DNA of 64,000 bases from Noviherbaspirillum sp. UKPF54 (GTDB lineage Bacteria > Pseudomonadota > Gammaproteobacteria > Burkholderiales > Burkholderiaceae_D). Every line of letters starts with the position of its first letter. The first letter of the stretch is position 1. Of the stretch, positions 27,701 to 36,077 are shown in pieces. A program made the position numbers and the translations under genes. The stretch spans positions 2,852,001 to 2,916,000 of the forward strand of contig NZ_CP040128.1 in NCBI RefSeq assembly GCF_007874125.1, written 5' to 3'. The notes below the pieces were generated by a model. That model saw nothing but the letters and a program-made list of their open reading frames with translations, was not told where the DNA came from and made no database searches.

Positions 27701-27870
27701 GCGCCATCGGCACCGGCGTCATGGGCGGCATGATCACCGCCACCGTGCTGGCGGTGTTCCTGGTGCCGGTGTTCTTCGTGGTGGTGCGCCGGATCTTCAA
27801 GGGCAGCGAACGCCAGCGGCGCATGTATGCGGCACATATGGAAATGATCGAGAAAGCCAAGGATGATTAA
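24718..27870 (+). CDS. acrB: RND multidrug efflux pump (AcrB-like, HAE1 family)
   Basis: 1050-residue inner-membrane proton antiporter, close in length and sequence to AcrB/MexB. It opens AKFFIDRPVFAWVIALFI, has TM4 aspartates 407/408 (GILVDDAIVVVENVERIM) and the TM10 lysine in GLSAKNAILIIEFAKDL. Periplasmic porter segments such as PTIAPPSVVVTAVYPGASAQT are typical. The gene overlaps the downstream outer-membrane factor by 8 bases. With acrA- and oprM-like neighbours it forms the only complete tripartite pump in the window. Broad hydrophobic drug export is expected from the family; specific substrates are not shown. Confidence 0.96.
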   Translation: MAKFFIDRPVFAWVIALFILLAGALSITKLPVAQYPTIAPPSVVVTAVYPGASAQTLDESVISLIEQEMNGADGLLYMESQSEANGQATLTITFQAGTNPDLAAVDVQNRLKRAEARLPQAVTQQGVQVTKARSNVLLFTTLSSTDGRLDPVALGDYLSRNVLNEIRRVPGVGQAQLFGTERAMRIWIDPAKLVGLKLTPGDVAAAIRAQNAQVASGTLGDLPTTSAQQIAAQIVVTGQLATPEEFGNIVLRANPNGSTVRLRDVARVEIGGQSYATSARLNGKPTAAIGVMLSPTANALQTAKAVRAKMDELSRYFPAGVKYDIPYDTSLFVQISIEEVVKTLLEAVVLVFLVMYLFLQNIRYTLIPTIVVPVALMGTFGTMAAFGFSINVLTMFGMVLAIGILVDDAIVVVENVERIMSEEGLSPRDATRKAMGQITGAIIGITLVLVAVFIPMAFFGGAVGAIYRQFSLSMVSSMLFSALMALSLTPALCATLLKPVEAGHHHEKTGFFGWFNRSFHRTATGYQGFIGKILGKTGRYMVIYGAIIACVTLLYVRLPSSFLPIEDQGYLITNVQLPPGASVNRTQAVIEQVEQYYLKQPSIARTVAVSGFSFSGSGQNAGLVFTPLKDWSERGKGESATEIAGRAFGALSTIRDAIIFPVNPPPIRELGNATGFTLRLQDRGGNGHDALLAARNQLLGMAAKSQVVKGVRPEGLEDTPQLQLDIDRDKANALGVSFADINSALSNAIGSAYLNDFPNQGRQQRVILQADAPQRLQPDDLLKLYVRNVQGNMVPFSSFASSHWNMGPVQLVRYNGYPAMKISGDAAPGHSTGEAMAEMEKLVAQLPAGFGYEWTGGSLEEKTSGSQAPALFALSLVAVFLVLAALYESASIPLAVLLVVPLGVLGALLGATLRGMPDDVYFKVGLIAIIGLSAKNAILIIEFAKDLQAQGRSLIDATLEAVHLRFRPIIMTSLAFILGVLPLVIASGAGSASQRAIGTGVMGGMITATVLAVFLVPVFFVVVRRIFKGSERQRRMYAAHMEMIEKAKDD

Positions 27871-29281
27871 ACAACTGACATTGGCGCTGCTTGCGGCCGG
27901 CGTGCTGAGCGCCTGCTCGCTGGCGCCGCAATACAAGCGCCCGGAAGCGCCGGTGGCCTCCGCCTACCCGACCCAGGCCGGGGAACGCAACGGCGACGCG
28001 AGCGCCATCGGCTGGCGCGAATTCTTCCCGGACCAGCGCCTGCAGGCACTCATCGCCTCCGCCCTGGAGAACAACCGCGACCTGCGCATCGCCGCGCTGC
28101 GCATCGAGGAAGCGCGCGCCCTGTACAACATCCAGTCGGCCGACCTGTGGCCGAACCTGAACGCCACCGCCGGGGGCACGCGAGCACGCACGCCGGCCGG
28201 CCTGTCGCCGACGGGCGCCGCGACCGTGAGCAGCAGTTACCAGGTCGGTCTCAGCCTCGCCTCTTTCGAGCTGGATTTCTTCGGCCGCGTGCGCAGTCTC
28301 GACAACGCCGCGCTGGCGCAATACCTGGCAACCGAAGAAGCCGCGCGTTCGGCGCGCATTTCGCTGGTGGCGGAAGTCGCCAAGGCCTACCTGGCCGAGC
28401 GCTCCCTGGCGGAACAGGTCGACCTGGCGCGCAAGACCATGGAAAGCCGGGGCACCGCCTACAAGCTTGCCAAGCAGCGCTTCGACGTCGGCGCCTCTTC
28501 CGCGCTCGACCTGCGCCAGAACGAGGTCCTGGTGCAATCGGCACGAGCGGCTCTCGCCACCCTCACGCGCCAGCGCGCGCAAGCGACAAATGCGCTGACG
28601 CTGCTGGTCGGCAAGCCGCTGGCCGGCCTGCCGCCGGAAACGACCCTGGCGGAACAGAACATCGTCACCGATATCCCGGCCGGCCTGCCGTCCGACCTGC
28701 TGGCGCGACGCCCCGACATCCGCGCCGCCGAGCAGCGCCTGAAGGCGGCCAACGCCAACATCGGCGCGGCGCGCGCGGCTTTCTTCCCGCGTATCTCGCT
28801 CACGGCCGGCATCGGCACCGCAAGCAGGGAATTATCGGGCCTGTTCGATTCCGGCTCGCAGACCTGGTCGTTCGCGCCGCAGCTGGTGCTGCCGCTGTTC
28901 GACGCCGGCCGCACCAGGGCCAACCTGTCGCTGGCGGAAGTGCGCAACAACGAGGCGGTAGCCGACTATGAAAAGTCGATCCAGGTCGCGTTCCGCGAAG
29001 TCGCCGATGCTCTGGCGGCGCGCGCAACGCTGGACGAACTGATCGACGCTCAGCGACTGGTCGCCGAAGCGCAATCCGAACGGCTGAAACTGGCCGACCA
29101 GCGCTACCAGAACGGCGTTGCCAGCTCGCTCGACGTGCTGGATGCGCAGCGCGAACTATTCTCTGCGCAGCAGACACTGATCCAGGCGCGCCAGTTGAAG
29201 CTCACGAATGCGATCGATCTGTATCGGGCGCTGGGCGGCGGACTGCAGGAGAGTTCGACGCCGGCGTCGACAGCAAAATAA
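27863..29281 (+). CDS. oprM: NodT/OprM-family outer-membrane efflux lipoprotein
   Basis: 472-residue outer-membrane factor with a lipoprotein signal (KQLTLALLAAGVLSAC, lipobox LSAC, Cys18). The fold-typical motifs are SYQVGLSLASFELDFFGRVRSLDNAALAQYLATEE, LLARRPDIRAAEQRLKAANANIGAARAAFFPRISLT and YQNGVASSLDVLDAQRELFSAQ, shared with OprM/CusC-type channels. The ATG overlaps the acrB-like gene by 8 bases, so translation is coupled. It completes the acrA-acrB-oprM-type pump. The name is by family; orthology to OprM is not proven. A palindrome follows the stop. Confidence 0.93.
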   Translation: MIKQLTLALLAAGVLSACSLAPQYKRPEAPVASAYPTQAGERNGDASAIGWREFFPDQRLQALIASALENNRDLRIAALRIEEARALYNIQSADLWPNLNATAGGTRARTPAGLSPTGAATVSSSYQVGLSLASFELDFFGRVRSLDNAALAQYLATEEAARSARISLVAEVAKAYLAERSLAEQVDLARKTMESRGTAYKLAKQRFDVGASSALDLRQNEVLVQSARAALATLTRQRAQATNALTLLVGKPLAGLPPETTLAEQNIVTDIPAGLPSDLLARRPDIRAAEQRLKAANANIGAARAAFFPRISLTAGIGTASRELSGLFDSGSQTWSFAPQLVLPLFDAGRTRANLSLAEVRNNEAVADYEKSIQVAFREVADALAARATLDELIDAQRLVAEAQSERLKLADQRYQNGVASSLDVLDAQRELFSAQQTLIQARQLKLTNAIDLYRALGGGLQESSTPASTAK

Positions 29282-29297
29282 TGCTGTTCAGGGAATA

Positions 29298-29323
29298 CCC
29301 CTCTCCCGCTGGCGGGAGAGGGG
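29298..29323. repeat. REP-like palindrome, possible bidirectional terminator
   Basis: CCCCTCTCCCGC (29298-29309) and GCGGGAGAGGGG (29312-29323) form a perfect 12-base stem with only TG between, followed by CTGGGGT. Intergenic palindromes of this CCCTCTCCC...GGGAGAGGG type are common in proteobacteria as repetitive extragenic elements. It sits between the convergent oprM-like and waaA genes, where it may also stop transcription from either side, although no T-run follows. Confidence 0.6.
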
Positions 29324-29401
29324 CTGGGGTAATGGCAATTGCCAAGGAAGACGACTCGGCAGGCGCCTCCTCTGAGCGAAAGCTTTTTTCTTCGAACTCG
29401 T

Positions 29402-30667
29402 TCAACGGATCAACGGCCCAAGCAGCGCCATCGTCCGCGCAGTCGCGCCGCGGTGCTGCCGTGCGAAGGCCAGCGCTTGCTGCCCCATGCGCATACGCTC
29501 GGAATCATCTCGCAGCAGCTTGCAGGCGCCATCGATCATTGCCTGCGCATCATTCACCCGCCGCGCCGCACCAGCCTCGATCGCATCGTCGCTGACCGTG
29601 CTGAAATTGAAGGTGTGCGGCCCGATCAGTACCGGCTTGCCGACCGCGCATGCCTCGATCAGGTTCTGTCCTCCCAGCGGCAACAGGCTGCCGCCGATGA
29701 ATGCCACGTCGCATGCCTCGTAATAGGCGAACATTTCCCCCATCGAATCACCCAGCAGGATCTGCACAGCCGGTGCAACGACTTTGTCGCCGAGCGCCGA
29801 GCGCCGCTGCAAGGTATAACCACGCGATTCAATCATGCTGGCGACCTCGTCGAAACGCTGCGGATGGCGCGGCACGATGACGACCATCGAATTGCCCAGA
29901 TCGATGCCGCCCAGCGCATCGAGTATCAACGTCTCTTCGCCTTCGCGCGTACTGGCGCACAACAGCACCTTGCGCGGGCCAATCCGGGCACGCAGCATTG
30001 CGCCCTGCGCGATCATCTGCGACGGCGGCGTCACGTCGAACTTGATGCTGCCGGTAACCTGCACATCGGGCGCGCCGAGCTGCCGTATGCGCACGGCATC
30101 AGCTTCGGTCTGCGCCGCCACGCAGGTCAGACGGCGCGCCGCTTCCATCATCAATGCGGAAAGCCGCCTCGCCTTGGCCAGGGAGCGTTGCGACAGGCGC
30201 GCGTTCGCCAGCACGACCGGAACACCGTGCCGTGCGCACTGCGCCATCACGTTCGGCCAGACTTCCGTCTCCATCAGTACGCACAGCCGCGGAGCAAAGT
30301 GGCGCAGAAACCGCCCCACCATCCAGCCGGTGTCGTAGGGCAGAAAGCTCTGGACAACACGCGCGCCGTATTTGCCGAAGAGCGCGCGCCCCGTTTCCCG
30401 CCCGGTTGCCGTCATATGCGTGAGCAGGATGCCGTGGGCCGGGTAGGCACGCAGCAAAGCGTCGATCAGGGGCTCGGCTGCGCGCGTCTCGCCAACGGAT
30501 ACCGCATGGACCCAGATCAACGGCATGTTCGTGGCCCGCACACCGTAGAATCCGAAGCGCTCCGCCATGTGCTGCCGATAGCCGGGCTCCTTGCGCCCGC
30601 GCCACCACAGACGGCCGAGCACCAGCGGCAGCGCCAGCCACCAGGCAACGGAATAGAGAAAACGCAT
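29402..30667 (-). CDS. waaA: 3-deoxy-D-manno-octulosonic acid (Kdo) transferase
   Basis: 421-residue GT-B glycosyltransferase that adds Kdo from CMP-Kdo to lipid A precursor at the inner face of the cytoplasmic membrane. The N-terminal helix FLYSVAWWLALPLVLGRLWW anchors it. Family motifs include KEPGYRQHMAERFGFY, WVHAVSVGETRAAEPLI, ETEVWPNVMAQCARHGVPVVLANARLS and SLLPLGGQNLIEACAVGKPVLIGPHTFNF. The ATG at 30667 overlaps the stop of the Kdo-hydroxylase gene by one base, tying hydroxylation and transfer to one operon. Whether it adds one or two Kdo residues cannot be read from sequence. Confidence 0.96.
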   Translation of the reverse strand: MRFLYSVAWWLALPLVLGRLWWRGRKEPGYRQHMAERFGFYGVRATNMPLIWVHAVSVGETRAAEPLIDALLRAYPAHGILLTHMTATGRETGRALFGKYGARVVQSFLPYDTGWMVGRFLRHFAPRLCVLMETEVWPNVMAQCARHGVPVVLANARLSQRSLAKARRLSALMMEAARRLTCVAAQTEADAVRIRQLGAPDVQVTGSIKFDVTPPSQMIAQGAMLRARIGPRKVLLCASTREGEETLILDALGGIDLGNSMVVIVPRHPQRFDEVASMIESRGYTLQRRSALGDKVVAPAVQILLGDSMGEMFAYYEACDVAFIGGSLLPLGGQNLIEACAVGKPVLIGPHTFNFSTVSDDAIEAGAARRVNDAQAMIDGACKLLRDDSERMRMGQQALAFARQHRGATARTMALLGPLIR

Positions 30668-31536
30668 CAGATCAGCTTGCGCCCGGTCAGCCGCGTCAGG
30701 ATCGCCAGCGGGCTGGCATCGGGATCGTATTGCCGGGCGACCGGCAGATGGAAGGTTTGCTCCATCATGTACTGCCCGGACATGACGGCATGCGAAGCCT
30801 GATCGGAAAAACACACCCACACCGAGCCGGGCGGGAACGGCACTTCGACCTGAGGTGCTTCCTTTTGATACTGCAGGTCGGATTTCATGCCGTCATGCAG
30901 TTGCAGCATCAGGTGGTCGTACTCGCTGCGCAGCGACTTGGTTACATGTAATGCGTGAAGCGCCTTTGCCTGCCAGCGCGAATAGGGTTTGCTGCGAGGA
31001 AGAAAACGTTTGGCGACGGTTTCAAACGGCTCGCCGACGCGCCATACGCGCGGGATCCCGTTCGGATTAACGTTGATAAAGACGCGCAAAATGCGCTCGC
31101 CGTAATTCGGGCGCGACGGAAAGGCATCGACGTGCAAACGGCGGTCGTCAGCCCGCCAGGACTGCGCGCGGGTTTCCACCTGCGACGGCCGATAGCTGGT
31201 CGGCGCGAGGCGCAGCGCGCTCGTATAACGCGGCAGCAGCGAATGAATCAGGGTTTGCGCCTGCGTACGAAAACGGCCAATCATCGCGGCCAGTTCCTTC
31301 TGCGTCGCGGCATCGCCGGTTGCCCCTTTCAATGCGCCATTGGCATCGAGGCTGATATTGCGCGTCTTGGGATCGCGGATTTCCGGCGTCAGGAAACGTT
31401 TTTCCTGCTCCGTCAGGCGAAAGCCGAGGCGCGGAAAATACAAGACTTTGCCGGCTTCCAGCGCGTGAATCCAGGCATCCTGAGGTGCGCCGATTTGCCA
31501 GTCAGCGCCGTCGATTTCGAGAATTTGCTGTTCCAT
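30667..31536 (-). CDS. kdoO: Kdo 3-hydroxylase (Fe(II)/2-oxoglutarate-dependent)
   Basis: 289-residue protein of the Kdo_hydroxy family. KdoO from Burkholderia and Yersinia converts lipid-linked Kdo to D-glycero-D-talo-oct-2-ulosonic acid (Ko), an acid-stable replacement. Likely metal ligands are the HxD in RRLHVDAFPSRPNYG and a later His in QASHAVMSGQY; FINVNPNGIPRVWRVGEPF is a conserved block. The ATG at 31536 is used because the protein with family-like length starts there; translated sequence further upstream looks like antisense of waaC. It sits between waaC (8-base gap) and waaA (one-base overlap), as expected for a core-sugar modifying enzyme. Confidence 0.88.
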   Translation of the reverse strand: MEQQILEIDGADWQIGAPQDAWIHALEAGKVLYFPRLGFRLTEQEKRFLTPEIRDPKTRNISLDANGALKGATGDAATQKELAAMIGRFRTQAQTLIHSLLPRYTSALRLAPTSYRPSQVETRAQSWRADDRRLHVDAFPSRPNYGERILRVFINVNPNGIPRVWRVGEPFETVAKRFLPRSKPYSRWQAKALHALHVTKSLRSEYDHLMLQLHDGMKSDLQYQKEAPQVEVPFPPGSVWVCFSDQASHAVMSGQYMMEQTFHLPVARQYDPDASPLAILTRLTGRKLI

Positions 31537-31544
31537 GACCGCTA

Positions 31545-32555
31545 TTATGCCGTGTCGGCCGGTGCGGGTGCATGCTTGGGGCCGAGCAGGCGCGTAATGG
31601 CCTCTTCGACCTGCTCGACAGTCGGCGGATTGCCGAGATCGCCGAGATTGATAATGTTGGGAGACCAGTTCCCCTCGGTTTTCCAGCGCGGTGAATCGCA
31701 ATACAACTCGATGGTGGGCCGATTGAACGCGGCGGCAATGTGCGTAAGACCGGTATCGACGCCAACAGCGAGCGTGGCACGTTGCGCGAGGATAACGGCA
31801 TCCATCATCGGTAGCTTGGGCAACACTTGCGCATTTTCCATCTGGGATGCCAGCTGCACCGCCGCCTGCCTTTCCTGATCATTCCCCCACGGCAGCAATA
31901 TCTGCAAGCCACGCGCGTGCAAACCGCGCGCAATTTGCACCCAGCGGGCATCATCCCAGCGCTTCGCATCGCGTGCCGTACCATGAAAGAAAACGGCGTA
32001 AGGCCGGTCCGGCAGCCATGTCGCGTGCGACGCATCCGGCGCATCCAGATTGAAGTCCGCCGGGGTATCGACCTTGTAGCCAAGCGCGGCCGCAGCCACC
32101 AGGCGAGCCCGTTGCACGGCATGCGTGCGCGGATCGAGCGGAATGCTCTCTGTATGAAATATGCGCGATATCGCTTCGTAGCCAGAGCCTTCCGTCGCAT
32201 TGGCCAGCCCGACGCGTCGCCCTCCCGGCACAAGCTGCGTCATGCGCATCACCGCGCCGGTCTTGAACAAGCCCTGGGTATCGAACACGACGTCGTAGGA
32301 CTCGCCGCGCAATGCCTGGTAAAACGCACGCATTTCAGCGCGTGTCTTTTCAGAAAACAGGCTCTTGCGCCAGCGGCGCAATGCGAATGGAATGATGTTG
32401 CGCACGCCGCGATTCAACCTGACCAGGCTGGTGTAAGCTTCCTCCACTACCCAGTCGATCCGCGCATCCTGATAATGGCGCAGGATATCGGCCAGCATCG
32501 GCATGTTGTGTACGACGTCGCCCAGCGACGATACCCGTACGATCAGAATTTTCAC
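31545..32555 (-). CDS. waaC: Lipopolysaccharide heptosyltransferase I
   Basis: 336-residue GT9-family enzyme that adds the first L-glycero-D-manno-heptose to Kdo in the LPS inner core, in the cytoplasm. It begins KILIVRVSSLGDVVHNMPMLADI and has LVPGGRRVGLANATEGSGYEAISRIFH, PYAVFFHGTARDAKRWDD and VGVDTGLTHIAAAFNRPTIELYCDSP, all typical of WaaC. The start codon is GTG at 32555 with no strong ribosome-binding site. It lies 26 bases after the phosphomutase gene and 8 bases before kdoO in the core operon. Confidence 0.95.
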   Translation of the reverse strand: MKILIVRVSSLGDVVHNMPMLADILRHYQDARIDWVVEEAYTSLVRLNRGVRNIIPFALRRWRKSLFSEKTRAEMRAFYQALRGESYDVVFDTQGLFKTGAVMRMTQLVPGGRRVGLANATEGSGYEAISRIFHTESIPLDPRTHAVQRARLVAAAALGYKVDTPADFNLDAPDASHATWLPDRPYAVFFHGTARDAKRWDDARWVQIARGLHARGLQILLPWGNDQERQAAVQLASQMENAQVLPKLPMMDAVILAQRATLAVGVDTGLTHIAAAFNRPTIELYCDSPRWKTEGNWSPNIINLGDLGNPPTVEQVEEAITRLLGPKHAPAPADTA

Positions 32556-32581
32556 TGCAAATCAGCTTTCATCAACCGCTT

Positions 32582-33958
32582 TTAGAATGGCAGCACAGCA
32601 TCCGGTTTCGCCGCCCGCAGCACCGTGCGGAATTCATTCTGGATGCGCTGAAGCGCCTCGTCCGATTCGCCCTCGAAGCGCATCACCACCACCGGGGTCG
32701 TGTTCGACGAGCGCGCCAGCCCGAAGCCGTCCGCATACTCCACCCGCAAGCCGTCGATCGTGACCACCCGCTGCGCCCCCGGAAACTGCGCTTCCTTCTG
32801 CAGCTTGGCAATCAGCGCAAAGTTCTCGCCCTCTTCCAGCTTCAATTGCAGCTCCGGCGTGCTCACCGCTTGCGGCAAGGCATTCAATACCGCCGACGGA
32901 TCGGCCACCCGCGACAGCAATTCCAACAGCCGCGCCCCGGCATACAAGCCATCGTCAAAGCCGTACCAGCGGTCCTTGAAAAACAGGTGCCCGCTCATCT
33001 CGCCGCCCAAGGGCGCGCCGGTTTCCCGCATCTTCGCCTTCACCAGCGAATGCCCGGTCTTCCACATCAGCGGCACTCCGCCATGCCGTTGCACCCAGGG
33101 CGCGATGTGGCGCGTGCACTTGACGTCGTACAGGATCTCGCGCCCGGGATGGCGCGTGAGCACATCCTGCGCAAACAGCATCAATTGCCGGTCCGGATAA
33201 ATGATTTGCCCATCCTTGGTCACCACGCCCAGCCGGTCGCCGTCGCCATCGAAGGCCAGCCCGATCTCGGCATCCGTTTCTGTCAGGCAGCGGATCAAGT
33301 CTTGCAGGTTTTCCGGGTGGGCCGGGTCGGGATGGTGATTGGGGAAATGGCCGTCGACGTCGCAAAACAATTCGCGCACCTCGCAGCCCAATGCCCGGTA
33401 CAGGTCGCCGGCAAAGGCGCCGGCCACGCCGTTGCCGCAGTCGATGGCGATTTTCATCGGCCGCGCCATCTTGACGTCGCTGACGATGCGTTCCATGTAG
33501 GCCTGGCGGATGTCGTGGGAGCGATAGCTGCCGTTGCCTTGGGCGAAGTCGCCCTTCACGATGGCCTGGTACAAGCCCTGGATCGTGTCGCCGTAGATCG
33601 CTTCGCCGGCCAGCACCATCTTGAAGCCGTTGTAGTCGGGCGGGTTGTGGCTGCCGGTGACCATGATGCCGGACTGGGCGTCGAGCACGTGGGTGGCGAA
33701 GTACAGCATCGGGGTGGCGACCACGCCGAGGTCGATGACGTCGATGCCGGAGCGCTGCAAGCCGGAAGCGAGGGCCTTGGCCAGTTCGGGGCCGGACAGG
33801 CGGCCGTCGCGGCCGATGACCACGGTTTGCTCGCCCTTGATGCGGGCGGCGGTGCCGAAGGCTTGGCCGATCTGGCGCGCAATGCCGATGTCCAGGGTTT
33901 TGCCAATGATGCCGCGGATGTCGTAGGCTTTGAAGATGGTGGGGGAAAGAGTAAGCAT
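32582..33958 (-). CDS. manB: Phosphomannomutase/phosphoglucomutase
   Basis: 458-residue cytoplasmic alpha-D-phosphohexomutase of the AlgC/ManB type, interconverting 6- and 1-phosphates of mannose or glucose. The phosphoserine loop is TGSHNPPDYNGFK with the serine at 103; the metal site is DGDGDRLGVV; the sugar-binding loop is GGEMSGHLFFKDRWYGFDDG; and the phosphate-binding region is EYADGFGLARSSNTTPVVVMRFEG. The ATG at 33958 gives the usual family length. Products feed GDP-mannose (gmd lies at the window end) and dTDP-sugar synthesis (rfbA). One base separates it from the WecA-like gene. The symbol could equally be algC. Confidence 0.93.
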   Translation of the reverse strand: MLTLSPTIFKAYDIRGIIGKTLDIGIARQIGQAFGTAARIKGEQTVVIGRDGRLSGPELAKALASGLQRSGIDVIDLGVVATPMLYFATHVLDAQSGIMVTGSHNPPDYNGFKMVLAGEAIYGDTIQGLYQAIVKGDFAQGNGSYRSHDIRQAYMERIVSDVKMARPMKIAIDCGNGVAGAFAGDLYRALGCEVRELFCDVDGHFPNHHPDPAHPENLQDLIRCLTETDAEIGLAFDGDGDRLGVVTKDGQIIYPDRQLMLFAQDVLTRHPGREILYDVKCTRHIAPWVQRHGGVPLMWKTGHSLVKAKMRETGAPLGGEMSGHLFFKDRWYGFDDGLYAGARLLELLSRVADPSAVLNALPQAVSTPELQLKLEEGENFALIAKLQKEAQFPGAQRVVTIDGLRVEYADGFGLARSSNTTPVVVMRFEGESDEALQRIQNEFRTVLRAAKPDAVLPF

Positions 33959-33959
33959 G

Positions 33960-35075
33960 TCAGGGTTCCAGTGCTTTTTGCGTCTTTTTTTGCCCAAAAA
34001 TCAGCCAGCGAGGGGCATTAAAGCGGACGATGCGCGTATACAGCCACACATACGTCACGACAAACAACAGGCAAAACAGCATCAGCAGCCAAGTGCGCTT
34101 CCACAACAGGGTTGCTGGGCCGACGGCCAGCAATGATAACAGCCACAAATACGGCGAGGTCAATGCATTACGTCGGGTCAATGCTCGCGCATCTCGTTCA
34201 CCTACCGCCCATGACACCACGCGCCGAAAAATCAGGCTATGCAAATGAATACCGTCAGGCATTCCCGGTGATTGCCTGCGCAAGACAAAGCGACGGTAAA
34301 CGGAAAATACCGTTTCAAACGCCGGATAGATGAGCAACAAGGCCGCGTACCACGGTGACACTTTGGGATTGCGAGCGACCAGCAACACTGTCAGCTCCGC
34401 CAATGTAAAACCCAGAAAGTAGGCGCCGCCATCCCCGAGAAAAATCAACCCGCCAGGATAATTCCATACTAGGAAGCCGGCTGTGGCACCGGCGACGACA
34501 AGCGCCATGGTGAGCACAAACGTGTCCCCCACCTGCAGGGAAACGTAAGCCAGCGACAGCAACATGAAGATGCTGACGACACTTGCCAGCCCGTTGAATC
34601 CATCAATGAGATTAACTGCATTGGCGATGCCGGCCACCAGCAAGACTGTCAGCGGCAGGGAAATCCATATGTACTGTAGCAACCGATCGACGACAGGGAA
34701 GTCAACATGGGTGACACGTGCGCTGAGAAAGAAATACCCCATTAATGCCGCAAGTAGCGTCAACGCCAAGCGACGCCGCACGCTCACGCGCTGCGTGAAA
34801 TCCTCGACGATCCCTCCGAGAAATGCCACGAATGCACAAATCAGCAGCAGCACCCCGAGTTGTGCGTTCGCTGGCAGGCGCCACATAACGATTGCCCCAG
34901 CCAACAACACCGAGCAAAAGATTGCCAGCCCGCCAATCCTTGGGACGGCATGTGTATGCACCTTCTGCACACCGAACAAATCCTTGTCCAGCGCAGCTTG
35001 ATATTTTTGGGCCAGCTTGATGATAAGAAGAGTAAAAATTGCCCCGAACAGGAAACTGGCAAGGAAAGAAAACAT
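33960..35075 (-). CDS. WecA/MraY-family undecaprenyl-phosphate sugar-1-phosphate transferase
   Basis: 371-residue integral membrane enzyme with about eleven helices. Family motifs are VHTHAVPRIGGLAIF, GIANAVNLIDGFNGLASVVS and the metal-binding FLGDGGAYFLGF. It transfers a sugar 1-phosphate, typically GlcNAc-1-P, from a UDP-sugar to undecaprenyl phosphate and so starts O-antigen synthesis. It marks the start of the island of lower GC after manB. Initiation by a WecA-type enzyme fits the Wzm/Wzt exporter genes at 55-57 kb. The exact sugar (GlcNAc, FucNAc, QuiNAc) cannot be told. Confidence 0.9.
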   Translation of the reverse strand: MFSFLASFLFGAIFTLLIIKLAQKYQAALDKDLFGVQKVHTHAVPRIGGLAIFCSVLLAGAIVMWRLPANAQLGVLLLICAFVAFLGGIVEDFTQRVSVRRRLALTLLAALMGYFFLSARVTHVDFPVVDRLLQYIWISLPLTVLLVAGIANAVNLIDGFNGLASVVSIFMLLSLAYVSLQVGDTFVLTMALVVAGATAGFLVWNYPGGLIFLGDGGAYFLGFTLAELTVLLVARNPKVSPWYAALLLIYPAFETVFSVYRRFVLRRQSPGMPDGIHLHSLIFRRVVSWAVGERDARALTRRNALTSPYLWLLSLLAVGPATLLWKRTWLLMLFCLLFVVTYVWLYTRIVRFNAPRWLIFGQKKTQKALEP

Positions 35076-35102
35076 TTTTGTTATTCCGCTAATGCCCGGG
35101 CG

Positions 35103-35957
35103 TCATTGTAATTCAATCGACGTCTTTATCGATTCAATTTCCTGCAGCGCGCGGCGATTTATCGCTTTCCTTTCAGCATCGAAAAACCATCCCCATTTGT
35201 TGAAATAGAGAATGGCCGATCTCACATGATTGAATAGCAGTTTCCAGTTTTTGTAGGAGCCCTTCACGTATTCATGCGTGATCGAAACATGGGGGAAGAA
35301 AACAGTTCGGGCGACTTTGCCAATACGCCGGGACAGGTCCACATCCTCTAGATACATGAAAAAACGCTCATCAAAACATCCCACCTCGCGGAACACCGAA
35401 GTACGAATCAGCATAAAGCAGCCGGACAGCGAAGGGACGTCCATGACTTTGTCATATCCACTCTGATGCAGCTCATATCGCGCAAGGAATCCACAGAGTT
35501 CATAAAGCCGTGGAAAAAAACGGCGCATCGATAAATCAACTGGTGTAGGCAGAAGTTTGCATAAATATTGCGTGCGCCCGTCGGGATAGCGAATACTTGG
35601 CATTACCAAACCAACGTCCTTGTGATTTTCCATGAAATTCACAAGGGTCGTAATGACGTCGGATGAAAAGTTCGTATCAGGGTTTAGGATGAGGTGATAC
35701 GACGTTTGCATTGCCAAGGCGTTGTTAATTGCCAGGTTATGAGCTTTGCCGAATCCAGGATTACTGGGCAGATGGACATAGGCGACTCCGAACTTCTGCA
35801 CGGCTTCAGCGAGTTTATTGCGCGGGGAGTTGTCGATTACGGCCACTGAAAGCCTCACTGACGTTGAGTCAGCGGACGCAACGAGGCTACTCAATAGGCC
35901 AGTAATTTGCTGCGGTGAATTCTGATAACAAACAACGGCGCAACTAATCTGCATCAT
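35103..35957 (-). CDS. GT2-family glycosyltransferase (rhamnosyltransferase-like)
   Basis: 284-residue cytoplasmic GT-A enzyme. It opens QISCAVVCYQNSPQQITGLL, has the nucleotide-binding VAVIDNSPRN, a NPGFGKAHNLAINNAL block and the DxD-type metal site NPDTNFSSDV, then FMYLEDVDLSRRIGKVA with the acceptor-activating ED. The pattern resembles WbbL-type rhamnosyltransferases, consistent with an rfb dTDP-rhamnose operon in the same island, but the donor is inferred. Start ATG at 35957 (a second ATG follows immediately). The 120-base gap upstream shows nothing. Confidence 0.87.
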   Translation of the reverse strand: MMQISCAVVCYQNSPQQITGLLSSLVASADSTSVRLSVAVIDNSPRNKLAEAVQKFGVAYVHLPSNPGFGKAHNLAINNALAMQTSYHLILNPDTNFSSDVITTLVNFMENHKDVGLVMPSIRYPDGRTQYLCKLLPTPVDLSMRRFFPRLYELCGFLARYELHQSGYDKVMDVPSLSGCFMLIRTSVFREVGCFDERFFMYLEDVDLSRRIGKVARTVFFPHVSITHEYVKGSYKNWKLLFNHVRSAILYFNKWGWFFDAERKAINRRALQEIESIKTSIELQ

Positions 35958-36077
35958 ATGGAATGCTACTTAATTTAGTCCGAAATCGACATAAATTCTG
36001 CGATTAAACCCGACTACTGAGTAAATAATGCTGAGCCCAAATAACTAACGAGGCCCGCACAGCCTTTCCTTTACGTG

